DNA from: CAYMRB01 sp964392615
GTDB taxonomy: Bacteria; Planctomycetota; UBA8108
Assembly: GCA_964392615.1 (NCBI GenBank)
Contig: CAYMRB010000094.1
Coordinates: 1 to 25,490 of the forward strand
Reading direction: 5' to 3'
Length of the DNA stretch: 25,490 nucleotides
Positions 8,440 through 15,818 of this stretch are shown here, in pieces. A model generated the notes under the pieces. That model was not told the DNA's origin. It saw nothing but the letters and a program-made list of their open reading frames with translations, and did not search any database. The number at the start of each line of letters is the position of its first letter. The stretch's first letter is position 1. The translations under genes and the position numbers were made by a program.

Positions 8440-10023
8440 ATGGCACGGCGCAAGAACACGGCGGAGTGCTACGAGATCCTGCTGAAAATCGCCAAGAAGC
8501 AGGCCGCTGCACGACAGCGCCAAGAAGAGAAGGCCGCAGCGCGCGGCGAGGAAGTCGAGGGCGAGGGTGAGGGGGACGCAGGGCGACAGGACGGGCGCGG
8601 TGGAGACGCCGGGCGCAGCCGATTTCCCGGTGCGCGTGGCACGCCGTCCGTGCTGAGCGGACCGTCGGCAGAGCGTCCCCGGCTGCCGTGGACGAATCGG
8701 CTCGATGCCGCCTCTGCGGGCGCCGCGCCGCACGAGGTCGTCGGCGATTCCGGTCTCGCGTCCCCGGCACCGCGACGCAGGGCGCACCGGTGGATCGAGC
8801 ATCCCGGCTCGACCCGCACGTGGATTCCGGGCGACGGCGTGGAGGGGGCCACCCTCTGGACAGCGCCCGGGGCGGTCGAGGGGCTCGACGCGGATCGGAG
8901 CGTCGACGGCGGCGTCGTGATCGACCTCCTCGAGGCGAAGGAGCCTCTGGGAGGATTCGGCGGCGGACGCGGCGACCTCCGCACGGGCGGCACGGGTGGC
9001 GGCGGCTCCAGCGAGCTCGGGCGCGGCGAGGGAGGCCTCGGATCCCGGCGGGGGGGCGCGGATCTCGGCGGCGGCAGCGCCGCTCGGAGCGAGCGTTTCG
9101 GCGCGGGCTTGACCGACGGCAACGGCGCCGAGCCGGAGCCGGAATCGGGCGACGGATGCGGCGGTCCCCACGACTCGGACGACCCGGACGGCCGCGATCG
9201 ATCCGACGACTCCGGGAGCCAGCCGGACGACGGCGCCTCCGACGAGCCGCGGCGTGCGTCCGGCCGCTGGCAGGCCACGCTGCGCCCGTTGCGCTGGCTC
9301 GCCGGCGACTCGTCGACGCGCTTTCTGTCGCAGCCGATCCAGCTGCGGCTGTCGACGCTGATCCTCGGCGCGCTGGGTCTCGCGATCGCGCTGGCGCTGT
9401 TCGGTATCTGGCTCAAGATCGATCCGCGGCCGGCGGACTCCGCGTTCCGCGATCGGCTCTTCGACGATCGCGCGGCGCTCGAAGGCGCGCAGCCGGCCTC
9501 GGGTGCGTTCGCCACCGGCGATGGCACGGGGATGGTCGCCAGCAGCCATACCGCCGGCGGGGTGGACGCGGACGGCTCCGACGGAGCCCTGCCGCCTCTC
9601 GAGCCGGGGGAGGCGTGGAAGCCCGACCCCGCCCGTGCGGCCAGGCCGGAGGTCCGCCAGCTCGAGCAGCGCGAGACGCTGCCGGCTGTCACCGCGACGA
9701 CGCCCGACACGCGCTGGGTTCGCGTCAAGGCGATGATGGACAAGAAGGAGTGCTACGAGCTGATCGATCATCTCGCCCTGCTGCGCCAGAGCCTCGAGCA
9801 GGAGCACGGCTGCGAGGACGGTTCCCTCGCCTGCAAGCGGATCGAGTTCGGCGAGACGGACCAGCCCGACGGCACGCGCTACCACGTCGACATCGGACCG
9901 TTCGCGAGCTACGACGACGCGAGCCGTGCGAAGGCCGAGTTGAGTGACCGCACGAGCCGCGCACCGCACGTATTCAAGCGCAAGAACTACTTCGCTCCGG
10001 CCTACTCGTTCCAGCGGCGCTGA
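8440..10023 (+). CDS. Single-span membrane protein with C-terminal SPOR-like domain (527 aa)
   Basis: The ATG is preceded by GAGAGGAG, a good ribosome binding site. Residues 1-300 are hydrophilic and low in complexity (Glu/Gly/Ser/Asp-rich) with no signal peptide. Residues about 304-325 form one transmembrane helix (LILGALGLAIALALFGIWL). The region after it is linker, and residues about 426-527 resemble a SPOR domain (WVRVKAMM opening, YHVDIGPFASYDDASRAKAE near the end). SPOR domains bind denuded peptidoglycan glycan strands, often at the division site. Architecture and topology (cytoplasmic N-terminus, periplasmic SPOR) fit cell-envelope or division proteins. Oddly, an ECYE(I/L) motif near the N-terminus (NTAECYEILLKIAKK) is echoed at the start of the C-terminal domain (KKECYELIDHLALL). 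A long open frame on the opposite strand here lacks features and is a shadow. Confidence 0.78.
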   Translation: MARRKNTAECYEILLKIAKKQAAARQRQEEKAAARGEEVEGEGEGDAGRQDGRGGDAGRSRFPGARGTPSVLSGPSAERPRLPWTNRLDAASAGAAPHEVVGDSGLASPAPRRRAHRWIEHPGSTRTWIPGDGVEGATLWTAPGAVEGLDADRSVDGGVVIDLLEAKEPLGGFGGGRGDLRTGGTGGGGSSELGRGEGGLGSRRGGADLGGGSAARSERFGAGLTDGNGAEPEPESGDGCGGPHDSDDPDGRDRSDDSGSQPDDGASDEPRRASGRWQATLRPLRWLAGDSSTRFLSQPIQLRLSTLILGALGLAIALALFGIWLKIDPRPADSAFRDRLFDDRAALEGAQPASGAFATGDGTGMVASSHTAGGVDADGSDGALPPLEPGEAWKPDPARAARPEVRQLEQRETLPAVTATTPDTRWVRVKAMMDKKECYELIDHLALLRQSLEQEHGCEDGSLACKRIEFGETDQPDGTRYHVDIGPFASYDDASRAKAELSDRTSRAPHVFKRKNYFAPAYSFQRR

Positions 10024-10125
10024 TCGCAGCCCGTCGAGAGAGGCCCATCCGGCATCGGATCGCGACGCGAACATTTCCCGTCCTCGAGCGCGGAACCCGA
10101 TGGCGCGGGGAGGGGCGGATCCGGG

Positions 10126-10131
10126 TAGAAT
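10126..10131 (+). promoter_or_regulatory. -10-like TAGAAT just before a gene, possible leaderless start
   Basis: TAGAAT ends nine bases before the ATG at 10141, and no purine-rich Shine-Dalgarno lies between them. A start site seven or so bases downstream would fall almost on the ATG, implying a leaderless mRNA. No -35 hexamer is recognisable. The 117-base gap (10024-10140) holds nothing else. Confidence 0.3.
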
Positions 10132-10140
10132 GCCCGCACG

Positions 10141-11022
10141 ATGAAGAACCATCCCGAGTGCATCCCGTGCTGTCTGCGCCGGGTCCTCCACGCGGCCAAC
10201 CTGTCGACGAACGACGAGTGGCTGCACCGCAAGATCCTGGGGGAGGCGACGCAGGAGCTCTGCCGTGTCGACGAGCTCGTCAGCCCGGCGGAGCTGATCC
10301 ACGCGGTCGTGCGCCGCGGCGCGCGCGCACTCGGCATCTCGGCGCCGTACTCTCCGGACAAGAAGCGCTGGCTCGAGGAGACGACGAGCAACGAGGCCGT
10401 CGTCCGCGAGGCGATCGGGGCGGGTGGCGACGCGTTCGCGCGGGCGCTGCGGCTCGCGGTGGCGGCGAACCTGATCGATTGCGAGTTCCGCGAGGAGATC
10501 GTGCCGGGCTTCTCGCTGAAGAGCCTGATCGGCGGCCTGGACGACCTCACGCTGGCGCTCGACGCGAGCGAGGATCTGCGCCAGGACCTGGCCTCGGCCG
10601 AGCGCGTCGTCTTCGTGCACGACACCGCCGGCGAGGCGTTCTTCGATCGCCTGCTCATCGAGCAGCTCGAGAAGCCGCCGGAGCAGATCGTGTCCGTCGT
10701 GCGCGAGTCGCCGAGCCTCGGCGGCGTGACGCGCGAGGAGGCGGTCGCGGCGGGGCTCGATGCGGTCGCGCGCGTGGTCGATCCAGGCATCGCGTGCCGG
10801 GGGATTCCGCTGTCATCGTGCTCGCAGGGCTTCCGAGCCGAGTACGCTGCCGCGGATCTCGTCATCGCGAAGGGGCAGGCCGCCTACGAGACGCTCGAGG
10901 GCGAGGGCGGCGAGATCGACGGCGAGCGACCGCGCATCTACTTTCTGCTGCGCGTCAAGTGCGACATGGTCGCGCGCGAGCTCGGCGTGGCGGTGGGGGA
11001 CTGCGTTGTCGAGATGAACTGA
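10141..11022 (+). CDS. DUF89/ARMT1-like damage-control phosphatase family protein (293 aa)
   Basis: Start and length fit the short prokaryotic DUF89 subfamily (AF1104-like). The N-terminal Cys cluster is present (PECIPCCLRR, Cys7, Cys10, Cys11), followed by the helical part. The metal-site motif appears as HDTAGEAFFDRLLIE (Asp161 to Glu165 and onward), and KGQAAYETL (Lys244) and LLRVKCDMVA mark the C-terminal motifs. DUF89 proteins are metal-dependent phosphatases proposed to remove damaged phospho-metabolites; the substrate of this one cannot be told. The canonical motif is DNxGE, and here Asn is Thr162, which might alter metal binding. The gene stands alone between the SPOR-like and small basic protein genes on the same strand. 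Family assignment is firm. Confidence 0.88.
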   Translation: MKNHPECIPCCLRRVLHAANLSTNDEWLHRKILGEATQELCRVDELVSPAELIHAVVRRGARALGISAPYSPDKKRWLEETTSNEAVVREAIGAGGDAFARALRLAVAANLIDCEFREEIVPGFSLKSLIGGLDDLTLALDASEDLRQDLASAERVVFVHDTAGEAFFDRLLIEQLEKPPEQIVSVVRESPSLGGVTREEAVAAGLDAVARVVDPGIACRGIPLSSCSQGFRAEYAAADLVIAKGQAAYETLEGEGGEIDGERPRIYFLLRVKCDMVARELGVAVGDCVVEMN

Positions 11023-11074
11023 ACCGCTGACCGGACGTTGTCGCATGCTCGGGATTCTGCTCGACGTCGCGTTG

Positions 11075-11090
11075 TTCTGATCGATCAGAA
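11075..11090. promoter_or_regulatory. Perfect 16-bp palindrome upstream of the small basic protein
   Basis: TTCTGATCGATCAGAA is a perfect palindrome 105 bases upstream of the ATG at 11195 and about 30 bases upstream of a -10-like TAGACT (11121-11126). It could be an operator. A minimal terminator for the DUF89 gene is less likely because only AAAA follows and there is no U tract. Confidence 0.35.
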
Positions 11091-11194
11091 AACCCGGTTC
11101 CCTCCGCCTCTCCGGCGTGATAGACTCCCGGGCTCGCAGCCGCCCTGCCCGAGCGGCGGTCGGCTGCCGGCCCCCGAAACCGAGAGCCAAGAAC

Positions 11195-11416
11195 ATGAGC
11201 ATCCATCGCAGTTTGCGCACGAAGGGAGCCCTGGTTCGCTCCCGCAACGTGCTGACCCGCTACGAGCGCATCCTCGAGCTGCGCCGCGCCGGCAAGTGGA
11301 CGGGCGACGAGGCGAGCGCTTACGGCCTCCCGAAAGTCCGCGTGCTGAAGGTCAAGAAGCGCGGCAAGGAGAAGAAGGAGAAGGAAGAGGAGGAGACGAC
11401 GACGCCGGAGTCCTGA
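11195..11416 (+). CDS. Small basic protein (73 aa)
   Basis: The protein begins MSIHRSLRTKGALVRSRNV and continues LTRYERILELRRAGKW, then YGLPKVRVLKVKKRGK and an acidic/Lys tail. This is the pattern of the 'small basic protein' annotated throughout Planctomycetes and related phyla, whose members start with MSI(D/H)RSL and carry LVR.RNVLTR.ERI and FGLPKV. Its function is unknown to me; the high positive charge suggests RNA or ribosome association (inference). I chose the ATG at 11195 because it matches the family N-terminus exactly; an in-frame upstream extension to 11117 has no family support. A -10-like TAGACT lies 68 bases upstream. It is one of the best taxonomic markers in the window. Confidence 0.88.
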   Translation: MSIHRSLRTKGALVRSRNVLTRYERILELRRAGKWTGDEASAYGLPKVRVLKVKKRGKEKKEKEEEETTTPES

Positions 11417-11515
11417 GCTCCCGCCTCGCCTGATCCGCAAGCCCGTCGCGATGCCGCGTCCCCCTCCAGGAGGCGCGGCTCGCTGGCTATCTGGTCAATA
11501 GCGGTTGGATGGGAA

Positions 11516-11545
11516 CGGCCCCGCACGAGGGGAAATGCGGGGCCG
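11516..11545. terminator. Perfect hairpin between convergent genes
   Basis: CGGCCCCGCA pairs with TGCGGGGCCG around a ten-base loop. It lies between the convergent small basic protein gene (ends 11416) and the minus-strand gene ending at 11593, so it is well placed as a bidirectional terminator. There is no strong T tract; read on the minus strand it is followed by TTCCC. The rest of 11417-11592 shows no gene. Confidence 0.45.
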
Positions 11546-11592
11546 CAGGCGCAGAGCAGGGGGAGGGCGAGAGGGGGGGCAGGCTGGTGGGA

Positions 11593-12258
11593 TCAGCCCT
11601 CGGCGTCGCAGACGACCGTCTGCTCGAGACGGCGGCGCAGGAACTTCGGCACGGGCTGCCGGGCTTCGTTGACGCGCTTCTCTTCGAGGCGTTGGAATGC
11701 GTCGTGAACGCCTCCGACCGCCGAGGCGAGGCTCGTCAGGCGGGTCTCGAGGCGTTCGAGGTGCTCGGCGTGATTCTCGCGCAGGCGCTCCCACTCGCCT
11801 TGCAGGCGACGACCCAGCTCGCTGCGAGCGTCGTCGAGGGCTTCGCGGGCCACGGCGGGGCTCGGCGCGGCGGGGCTCGGCGCGACGGGCGCGGCGGGCG
11901 GCGAGAACGGGACCACGGTCGCCGGAGCGTAGCCGAACGGCACGCCGGCGGGGACGCCGGGCGCGGCGCCGAGGATGACCGCCTCGTGAGCGGGTTGCCC
12001 GGGCTGCGCGGCCGGGGCGATCGGCCCTTGCGCGAGCAGCGCTTCCTTGACGTCGCCGACGTGGCTCTCGAGCGTCGTCTCGACCATCTGCTCGACCAGG
12101 TGGAGGAAGCGGGATTGGCTCAGAATGCGGAGGTTGCCGACGCCGTGCTGCACCAGCGACTCGGTGCGGATGCGGGTCGTCGCCTCGTCGATCACCTCTT
12201 CCAGCCGCTGCGGCTTGGCGAGGTTCGTCAGGTCGTCAGGGGTATGGGCGCGAGTCAT
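11593..12258 (-). CDS. Unrecognised coiled-coil protein with Pro/Ala linker (221 aa)
   Basis: I do not recognise the family. No signal peptide or membrane helix is visible, so it is probably cytoplasmic. Residues 1-77 are helical and contain VIDEATTRIRTESLVQHGVG and a Leu-rich stretch. Residues about 78-140 are a Pro/Ala/Gly-rich disordered linker. Residues about 140-205 form a charged coiled coil (heptad-like spacing in RRLQGEWERLRENHAEHLER). The C-terminus is basic (KFLRRRLEQ). The ATG at 12258 is preceded seven bases away by AGGAAGGA (12266-12273 on the plus strand), a strong ribosome binding site, which decides this start over longer alternatives. It converges on the small basic protein gene and diverges from the secreted-protein array across an 860-base gap. 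An oligomeric adaptor or scaffold role is only a guess. Confidence 0.78.
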   Translation of the reverse strand: MTRAHTPDDLTNLAKPQRLEEVIDEATTRIRTESLVQHGVGNLRILSQSRFLHLVEQMVETTLESHVGDVKEALLAQGPIAPAAQPGQPAHEAVILGAAPGVPAGVPFGYAPATVVPFSPPAAPVAPSPAAPSPAVAREALDDARSELGRRLQGEWERLRENHAEHLERLETRLTSLASAVGGVHDAFQRLEEKRVNEARQPVPKFLRRRLEQTVVCDAEG

Positions 12259-12469
12259 TCGAGGGTCCTTCCTGCAAGAGGTTCCGCCGCCGAGAGGGGC
12301 GGGCGAGTCACCCTGACGAGGAGGCAATCCATGTGCCGGAAATCCTCTGCGGGCAGAACTCGCGCTCTGCGCTAACACCAACGGCAGGAGGACTTTGTAA
12401 GGACGATGGACGGCGCTGAAAAGTTGTCCAGCAGGTGGGCAAAAAGTCCTGGCCGAAACGCTTTTCCCG

Positions 12470-12498
12470 TTGACCGTGTTCCGGACCGTCGGTACGAT
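12470..12498 (+). promoter_or_regulatory. Candidate sigma70 promoter facing the secreted-protein array
   Basis: TTGACC, exactly 17 bases, then TACGAT. It is the best consensus match in the gap. If used, the first array gene would have a leader of about 610 bases. Confidence 0.4.
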
Positions 12499-12867
12499 TG
12501 CCTTCACTTTCGTACTGTATCCAGTTGATTTTGCAGCATTCTCGGTCTTGTACCGAGTTCTGCGAGTCGGCTGGACGGGTGCGGGCTGCGACGATTTCGG
12601 CGCGGCCGCGTCCGGGGACGAGGTCTCCGCCCGGCTCGAGAGGGTCTCGAGTCAACGTAAGTAACGATGTTGCAAGGTTCTCCGTGACTGCGGGAGATCA
12701 CCCGTGCGCGCGGAGTGTTAGCGGTGACCTCAAACGAGTTCGCGAGCAGCTGAATTGGGTCTTCGAGGAGAGAGAACCGCGCGGCGGACGCTATCCCGGA
12801 GTCGGTGCGACACGCATCGGACTCGGCGATGGTCGATTGCGCCATGTCGCGGAGTCCAGCATGGCGT

Positions 12868-12902
12868 CGAGCCGGCGCTCGCTTTTGGGAGCGCATCGCT
12901 CG
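12868..12902 (+). other. Two-part hairpin in the presumed leader
   Basis: CGAGC pairs with GCTCG and, inside it, GCGCTC pairs with GAGCGC around the loop GCTTTTGG, with a small internal loop (CG against ATC). No T tract follows, so it looks more like an RNA structural element than a terminator. Confidence 0.35.
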
Positions 12903-13045
12903 GCGTGGAAACGCAGAAAGGAGGTCGGGGGTCGACGACGACAAGCTGACCTGAGCCGCGGCTGTCTTCGCGGCCGTTTCCGATGATCGAGACCCCCCGC
13001 CGCGCCGGCGTCGAGGCGACGCAGCGCAGCCTCCGGCGGGCCTTT

Positions 13046-13068
13046 CCCGGGGCGTGCTCCCGGGTTTT
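13046..13068 (+). terminator. Terminator-like hairpin in the leader of the first array gene
   Basis: CCCGGGG pairs with TCCCGGG (one G-U pair) around CGTGC and is followed directly by TTTT. It lies 50 bases upstream of the ATG at 13119. It either ends upstream transcription or acts as an attenuator for the array. Confidence 0.45.
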
Positions 13069-13118
13069 CAGACGAAACACACTCTTCTTCCAACGGCGGA
13101 ATTGACAGGAGAAACTCG

Positions 13119-15488
13119 ATGAGAAGGTTTTCATGGGTAGCCTTGGCTGCCGTCCTCGCGACGGCGTCGCTGCAGGCGCAGGTGGTCGAGACGTTCTGCG
13201 AGGGCGGGGAGGACTGTATCCCGGACACCCTCGAGATTCGCTTCGGCACGAAGGACGGTCCGAGCTTGCTCGAGGCCCCGGACGGCCCGATCACCGCGGT
13301 CGTCACGGCCGTGACCCAGACCGAGAACGTGCAGGGTTGGTCGTACGGCGTGTCGCATGACCCGGACGTGCTGACGCTCGACGCGGACAGCGTGGGGATC
13401 GCCGACACCGATGCGGCGGCCGTGTTCTCCGGCGGATTCGATGTGACGACGGCGGTCGACGCGGTCGGCGACGGCCCGCCCGGATTCATCTCCGCGGTCG
13501 TGCTGTCCTTCGTGACGCCGGCGCAACTCGCGATCCAGACGAACTCGATCGCGACCGCGATCTACACCGTCACCGGCGAGATTCCGGCCGAAGGCACGCT
13601 CCTTCGCTTCGAGGACGGCGTCCTGGCGAACGCCCCGTCGCCGCCGGTCGCGCTGAACGTCACCGTCGGTGGCGTCGCGAAGCTTCCGACGACCCTGACG
13701 CACGGTCAGATCACGGGCCCGCCGCCGGAGGACGCCGATGACGACGGTGTTCCGGATGATGAGGACAACTGTCCCGACGTCGCGAACGCCGACCAGGCGG
13801 ACTGCGACGGCGACGGCGTCGGTGACGCCTGCGACCCGGACCAGTGCCCCCCGTGCGAGCCCGCTGAGGCCGTGGCGTTCTGCGAGGGTGGCGATGACTG
13901 CATCGCCGACACGCTGTCGATCCGCTTCGGCGACAAGGACGGCGCGAGCGTCACTGAGGCCGCGGCGGATGCTACGGTTACCGCGGTTGTCGTGACCGAG
14001 ACGGCTTCCGAGAACGTGCAGGGCTGGTCGTACGGCGTGTCGCACGACCCGGCCGTCCTGACGATCGACGCGGACAGCGTGACGATCGCCGACACCGACG
14101 CGGCGGCCCAGTTCTCGGGCGGCTTCGACGTGACGACAGCGGTCGACGGCGTCGATGGCGGCCCGCCCGGATTCATCTCCGCGGTCGTGCTGTCCTTCAC
14201 GACGCCGGCGCAGTTGCAGCTGCAGACGAACTCGATCGCGACGGCGAGCTACACGGTCACCGGCGCGGTTCCCGCTGACGGGACTCTCCTGAGCCTCGAG
14301 GACGGCGTCCTGGCGAACGCTCCGTCGCCGCCGGTCGCGCTGAACATCACCGTCGGTGGTGTCGCGAAGCTCCCGACCACGCTGCAGAACGGTAAGGTCT
14401 GCGCCCCGGTTGGTGTACCGTGCGAAGGTATCGGTGACACCGACGAAGACGGAATCTGTGACGACGTCGACAACTGTGTTGACGTGGCGAATGCCGACCA
14501 GGCGGATTGCGACGACGACGGTGTCGGCGATGCCTGCGACGACGACTTCCCCTGTGACGACTGTGCCGACAATGGTGGCGACACCGACGGCGACACGATC
14601 TGCGACGACGTCGACAACTGCGTCGACGTCGCGAACACCGACCAGGCCGACGCCGACGGCGACGGCATCGGCGACGCTTGCGAGCCCGTCGAGCCCGGTG
14701 ACTACGCCCTCTACTTCGGCCCGGACGCGTCCACGACGCCGGCCGAGCCGGTCGATGGCGAGCTCGTCATCAGCATGTCGAACGCCAACCCGATGTTCGC
14801 GTTCCAGTTCGGTGTCGCGACGGCTGACGGCGACTGGACGATGGTCGGCAACATCGGCGACGACGTGCCGATCGAGATCGTCGTCTCCGAGGTCGATGGC
14901 ACGACGCACTGCCCCGAGGGCGTCACCGGTTGCGATGCGAACGACCTGGTCGTCGGCAACACGGCGACGGTCGATCCGACGGCGAACATCCTCTCGATCG
15001 AGGAAGGTGCGGCGGCCGCGGCGCTCGACGGCGACCTGTTCCTCCAGCAGCAGAGTCCCCAGAACGGTGGCCCCGGCTTCTTCGTCGGCTACATCGCGTG
15101 CCTCGCGGCGGATTGCATCGACAACGCGATCCCGGCGAGCGGCGACACGCTGAACGAGATCGTCAAGATCACCGTGACGTCCGAGGTGGTGAAGGGCGAC
15201 TTCATCCGCGGTGACGCGGACGGCAACGCCCGCTTCAACATCGCGGACCCGGTCATCATCATCCAGTACGCGGCGGGCCGCCTGCCGGGTGATGACCCGC
15301 GCATCGCTTGCAAGAGTGCTCTCGACGCCGATGACAACGGTCGTGTCGACTTCATCGACGCGGTGCCGGTCATCGACTACATCTTCCGTCGCGGTGCGCC
15401 GCTGCCGGCGCCGTTCCCGGCTTGTGGCCAGGACGAGACGGACGACGACCTCGAGTGCGCTCCGGGCTCTCACCGCGCTTGCATCTGA
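13119..15488 (+). CDS. Secreted cohesin-like / TSP3 / dockerin-like protein A (789 aa)
   Basis: ACAGGAG lies seven bases before the ATG. The signal peptide is residues 1-21 (ends LQAQ). Residues about 22-200 and 252-430 are two copies of a beta-rich, cohesin-like domain sharing WSYGVSHDP.VLT, GPPGFISAVVLSF and DGVLANAPSPPVALN. Between and after them are thrombospondin type-3-like calcium repeats (from 205, one unit; 440-524, two units; for example DDDGVPDDEDNC). Residues 530-690 form a different domain beginning ALYFG. Residues 695-789 are a dockerin-like pair of loops (RGDADGNARFNIADP and DADDNGRVDFIDAV) with four Cys. A calcium-stabilised extracellular scaffold is inferred. A perfect intrinsic terminator follows. 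The domain order is seen in the sequence; the cohesin label rests on fold-like pattern, not alignment. Confidence 0.88.
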   Translation: MRRFSWVALAAVLATASLQAQVVETFCEGGEDCIPDTLEIRFGTKDGPSLLEAPDGPITAVVTAVTQTENVQGWSYGVSHDPDVLTLDADSVGIADTDAAAVFSGGFDVTTAVDAVGDGPPGFISAVVLSFVTPAQLAIQTNSIATAIYTVTGEIPAEGTLLRFEDGVLANAPSPPVALNVTVGGVAKLPTTLTHGQITGPPPEDADDDGVPDDEDNCPDVANADQADCDGDGVGDACDPDQCPPCEPAEAVAFCEGGDDCIADTLSIRFGDKDGASVTEAAADATVTAVVVTETASENVQGWSYGVSHDPAVLTIDADSVTIADTDAAAQFSGGFDVTTAVDGVDGGPPGFISAVVLSFTTPAQLQLQTNSIATASYTVTGAVPADGTLLSLEDGVLANAPSPPVALNITVGGVAKLPTTLQNGKVCAPVGVPCEGIGDTDEDGICDDVDNCVDVANADQADCDDDGVGDACDDDFPCDDCADNGGDTDGDTICDDVDNCVDVANTDQADADGDGIGDACEPVEPGDYALYFGPDASTTPAEPVDGELVISMSNANPMFAFQFGVATADGDWTMVGNIGDDVPIEIVVSEVDGTTHCPEGVTGCDANDLVVGNTATVDPTANILSIEEGAAAAALDGDLFLQQQSPQNGGPGFFVGYIACLAADCIDNAIPASGDTLNEIVKITVTSEVVKGDFIRGDADGNARFNIADPVIIIQYAAGRLPGDDPRIACKSALDADDNGRVDFIDAVPVIDYIFRRGAPLPAPFPACGQDETDDDLECAPGSHRACI
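13473..13511 (+). repeat. 39-base exact repeat, copy 1 (in protein A domain 1)
   Basis: This stretch is identical to 14160-14198 and encodes the GPPGFISAVVLSF core of the cohesin-like domain. It reflects internal domain duplication. Confidence 0.85.
14160..14198 (+). repeat. 39-base exact repeat, copy 2 (in protein A domain 2)
   Basis: Identical to 13473-13511; the flanking domain sequence is similar but diverged. Confidence 0.85.
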
Positions 15489-15537
15489 TCGCTAGCGTGT
15501 AGGAGCCCCACCGGCCGCTCGCGGCCGGGAGGCGCTC

Positions 15538-15578
15538 GACGCCCCGGCGGTCAGGACTGACCGCCGGGGCGTCTTTTT
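15538..15578 (+). terminator. Perfect intrinsic terminator
   Basis: A 16-base-pair perfect stem (15538-15553 with 15558-15573), loop GGAC, then five T. It begins 50 bases after the stop of protein A and should end its transcript. A smaller perfect hairpin precedes it (15511-15528). Confidence 0.92.
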
Positions 15579-15818
15579 CCCGCGCCTCGTCCCGAGCCTT
15601 GCCCATAGAATAGAATCGTTCGAACCGTAAGAAATGATGCTGCCACGTCCTCGGACGGGTCCGACGGGCGCGGCAAGAACCTCCCGGGACTAGCTCCGAG
15701 CGATACCGCTCGGCGCGGAACCGGGCCGGTCAGCTCCGTCGGGTCTGAAAGCCGCGCGCGAGGCGCGGAGTGTCTGGAGCTGATCGTCCACCTGCTCTTA
15801 GCGGGGGTCGAGGAATCC
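15579..15818 (+). promoter_or_regulatory. Promoter/leader region of the large repeat protein
   Basis: Two overlapping TAGAAT hexamers (15606-15611 and 15611-15616) resemble -10 elements, without a clear -35. Further down are two perfect small hairpins: CCGAGCG-ATAC-CGCTCGG (15696-15713) and CCGCGC-GCGAG-GCGCGG (15752-15768). No gene is seen in this gap. Confidence 0.35.

Larger units (their letters stand above)
12259..13118 (+). other. 860-base non-coding region, possible long structured leader
   Basis: No reading frame here has a good start, ribosome binding site or protein-like composition. The region is less GC-rich than its surroundings around 12380-12560. It contains a sigma70-like promoter candidate (12470-12498), a long hairpin (12868-12902), an AAAGGAGGT sequence (about 12917) with no start codon after it, and a terminator-like hairpin (13046-13068) 50 bases before the array's first gene. 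Confidence 0.5.

Noticed and set aside
8188..10620. 810-codon open frame on the minus strand opposite the SPOR-like and DUF89 genes
   Set aside because: It is Arg/Ala/Val-rich with no domain pattern, while both opposite-strand genes have recognisable motifs and good starts. It is a shadow of high-GC codon use.
12498..12986. 162-codon plus-strand open frame in the long intergenic region
   Set aside because: It begins at a TTG without a ribosome binding site and has no recognisable protein pattern.
13131..15473. 780-codon open frame antisense to protein A
   Set aside because: Same cause as for protein B; no signal peptide, ribosome site or domain is visible.
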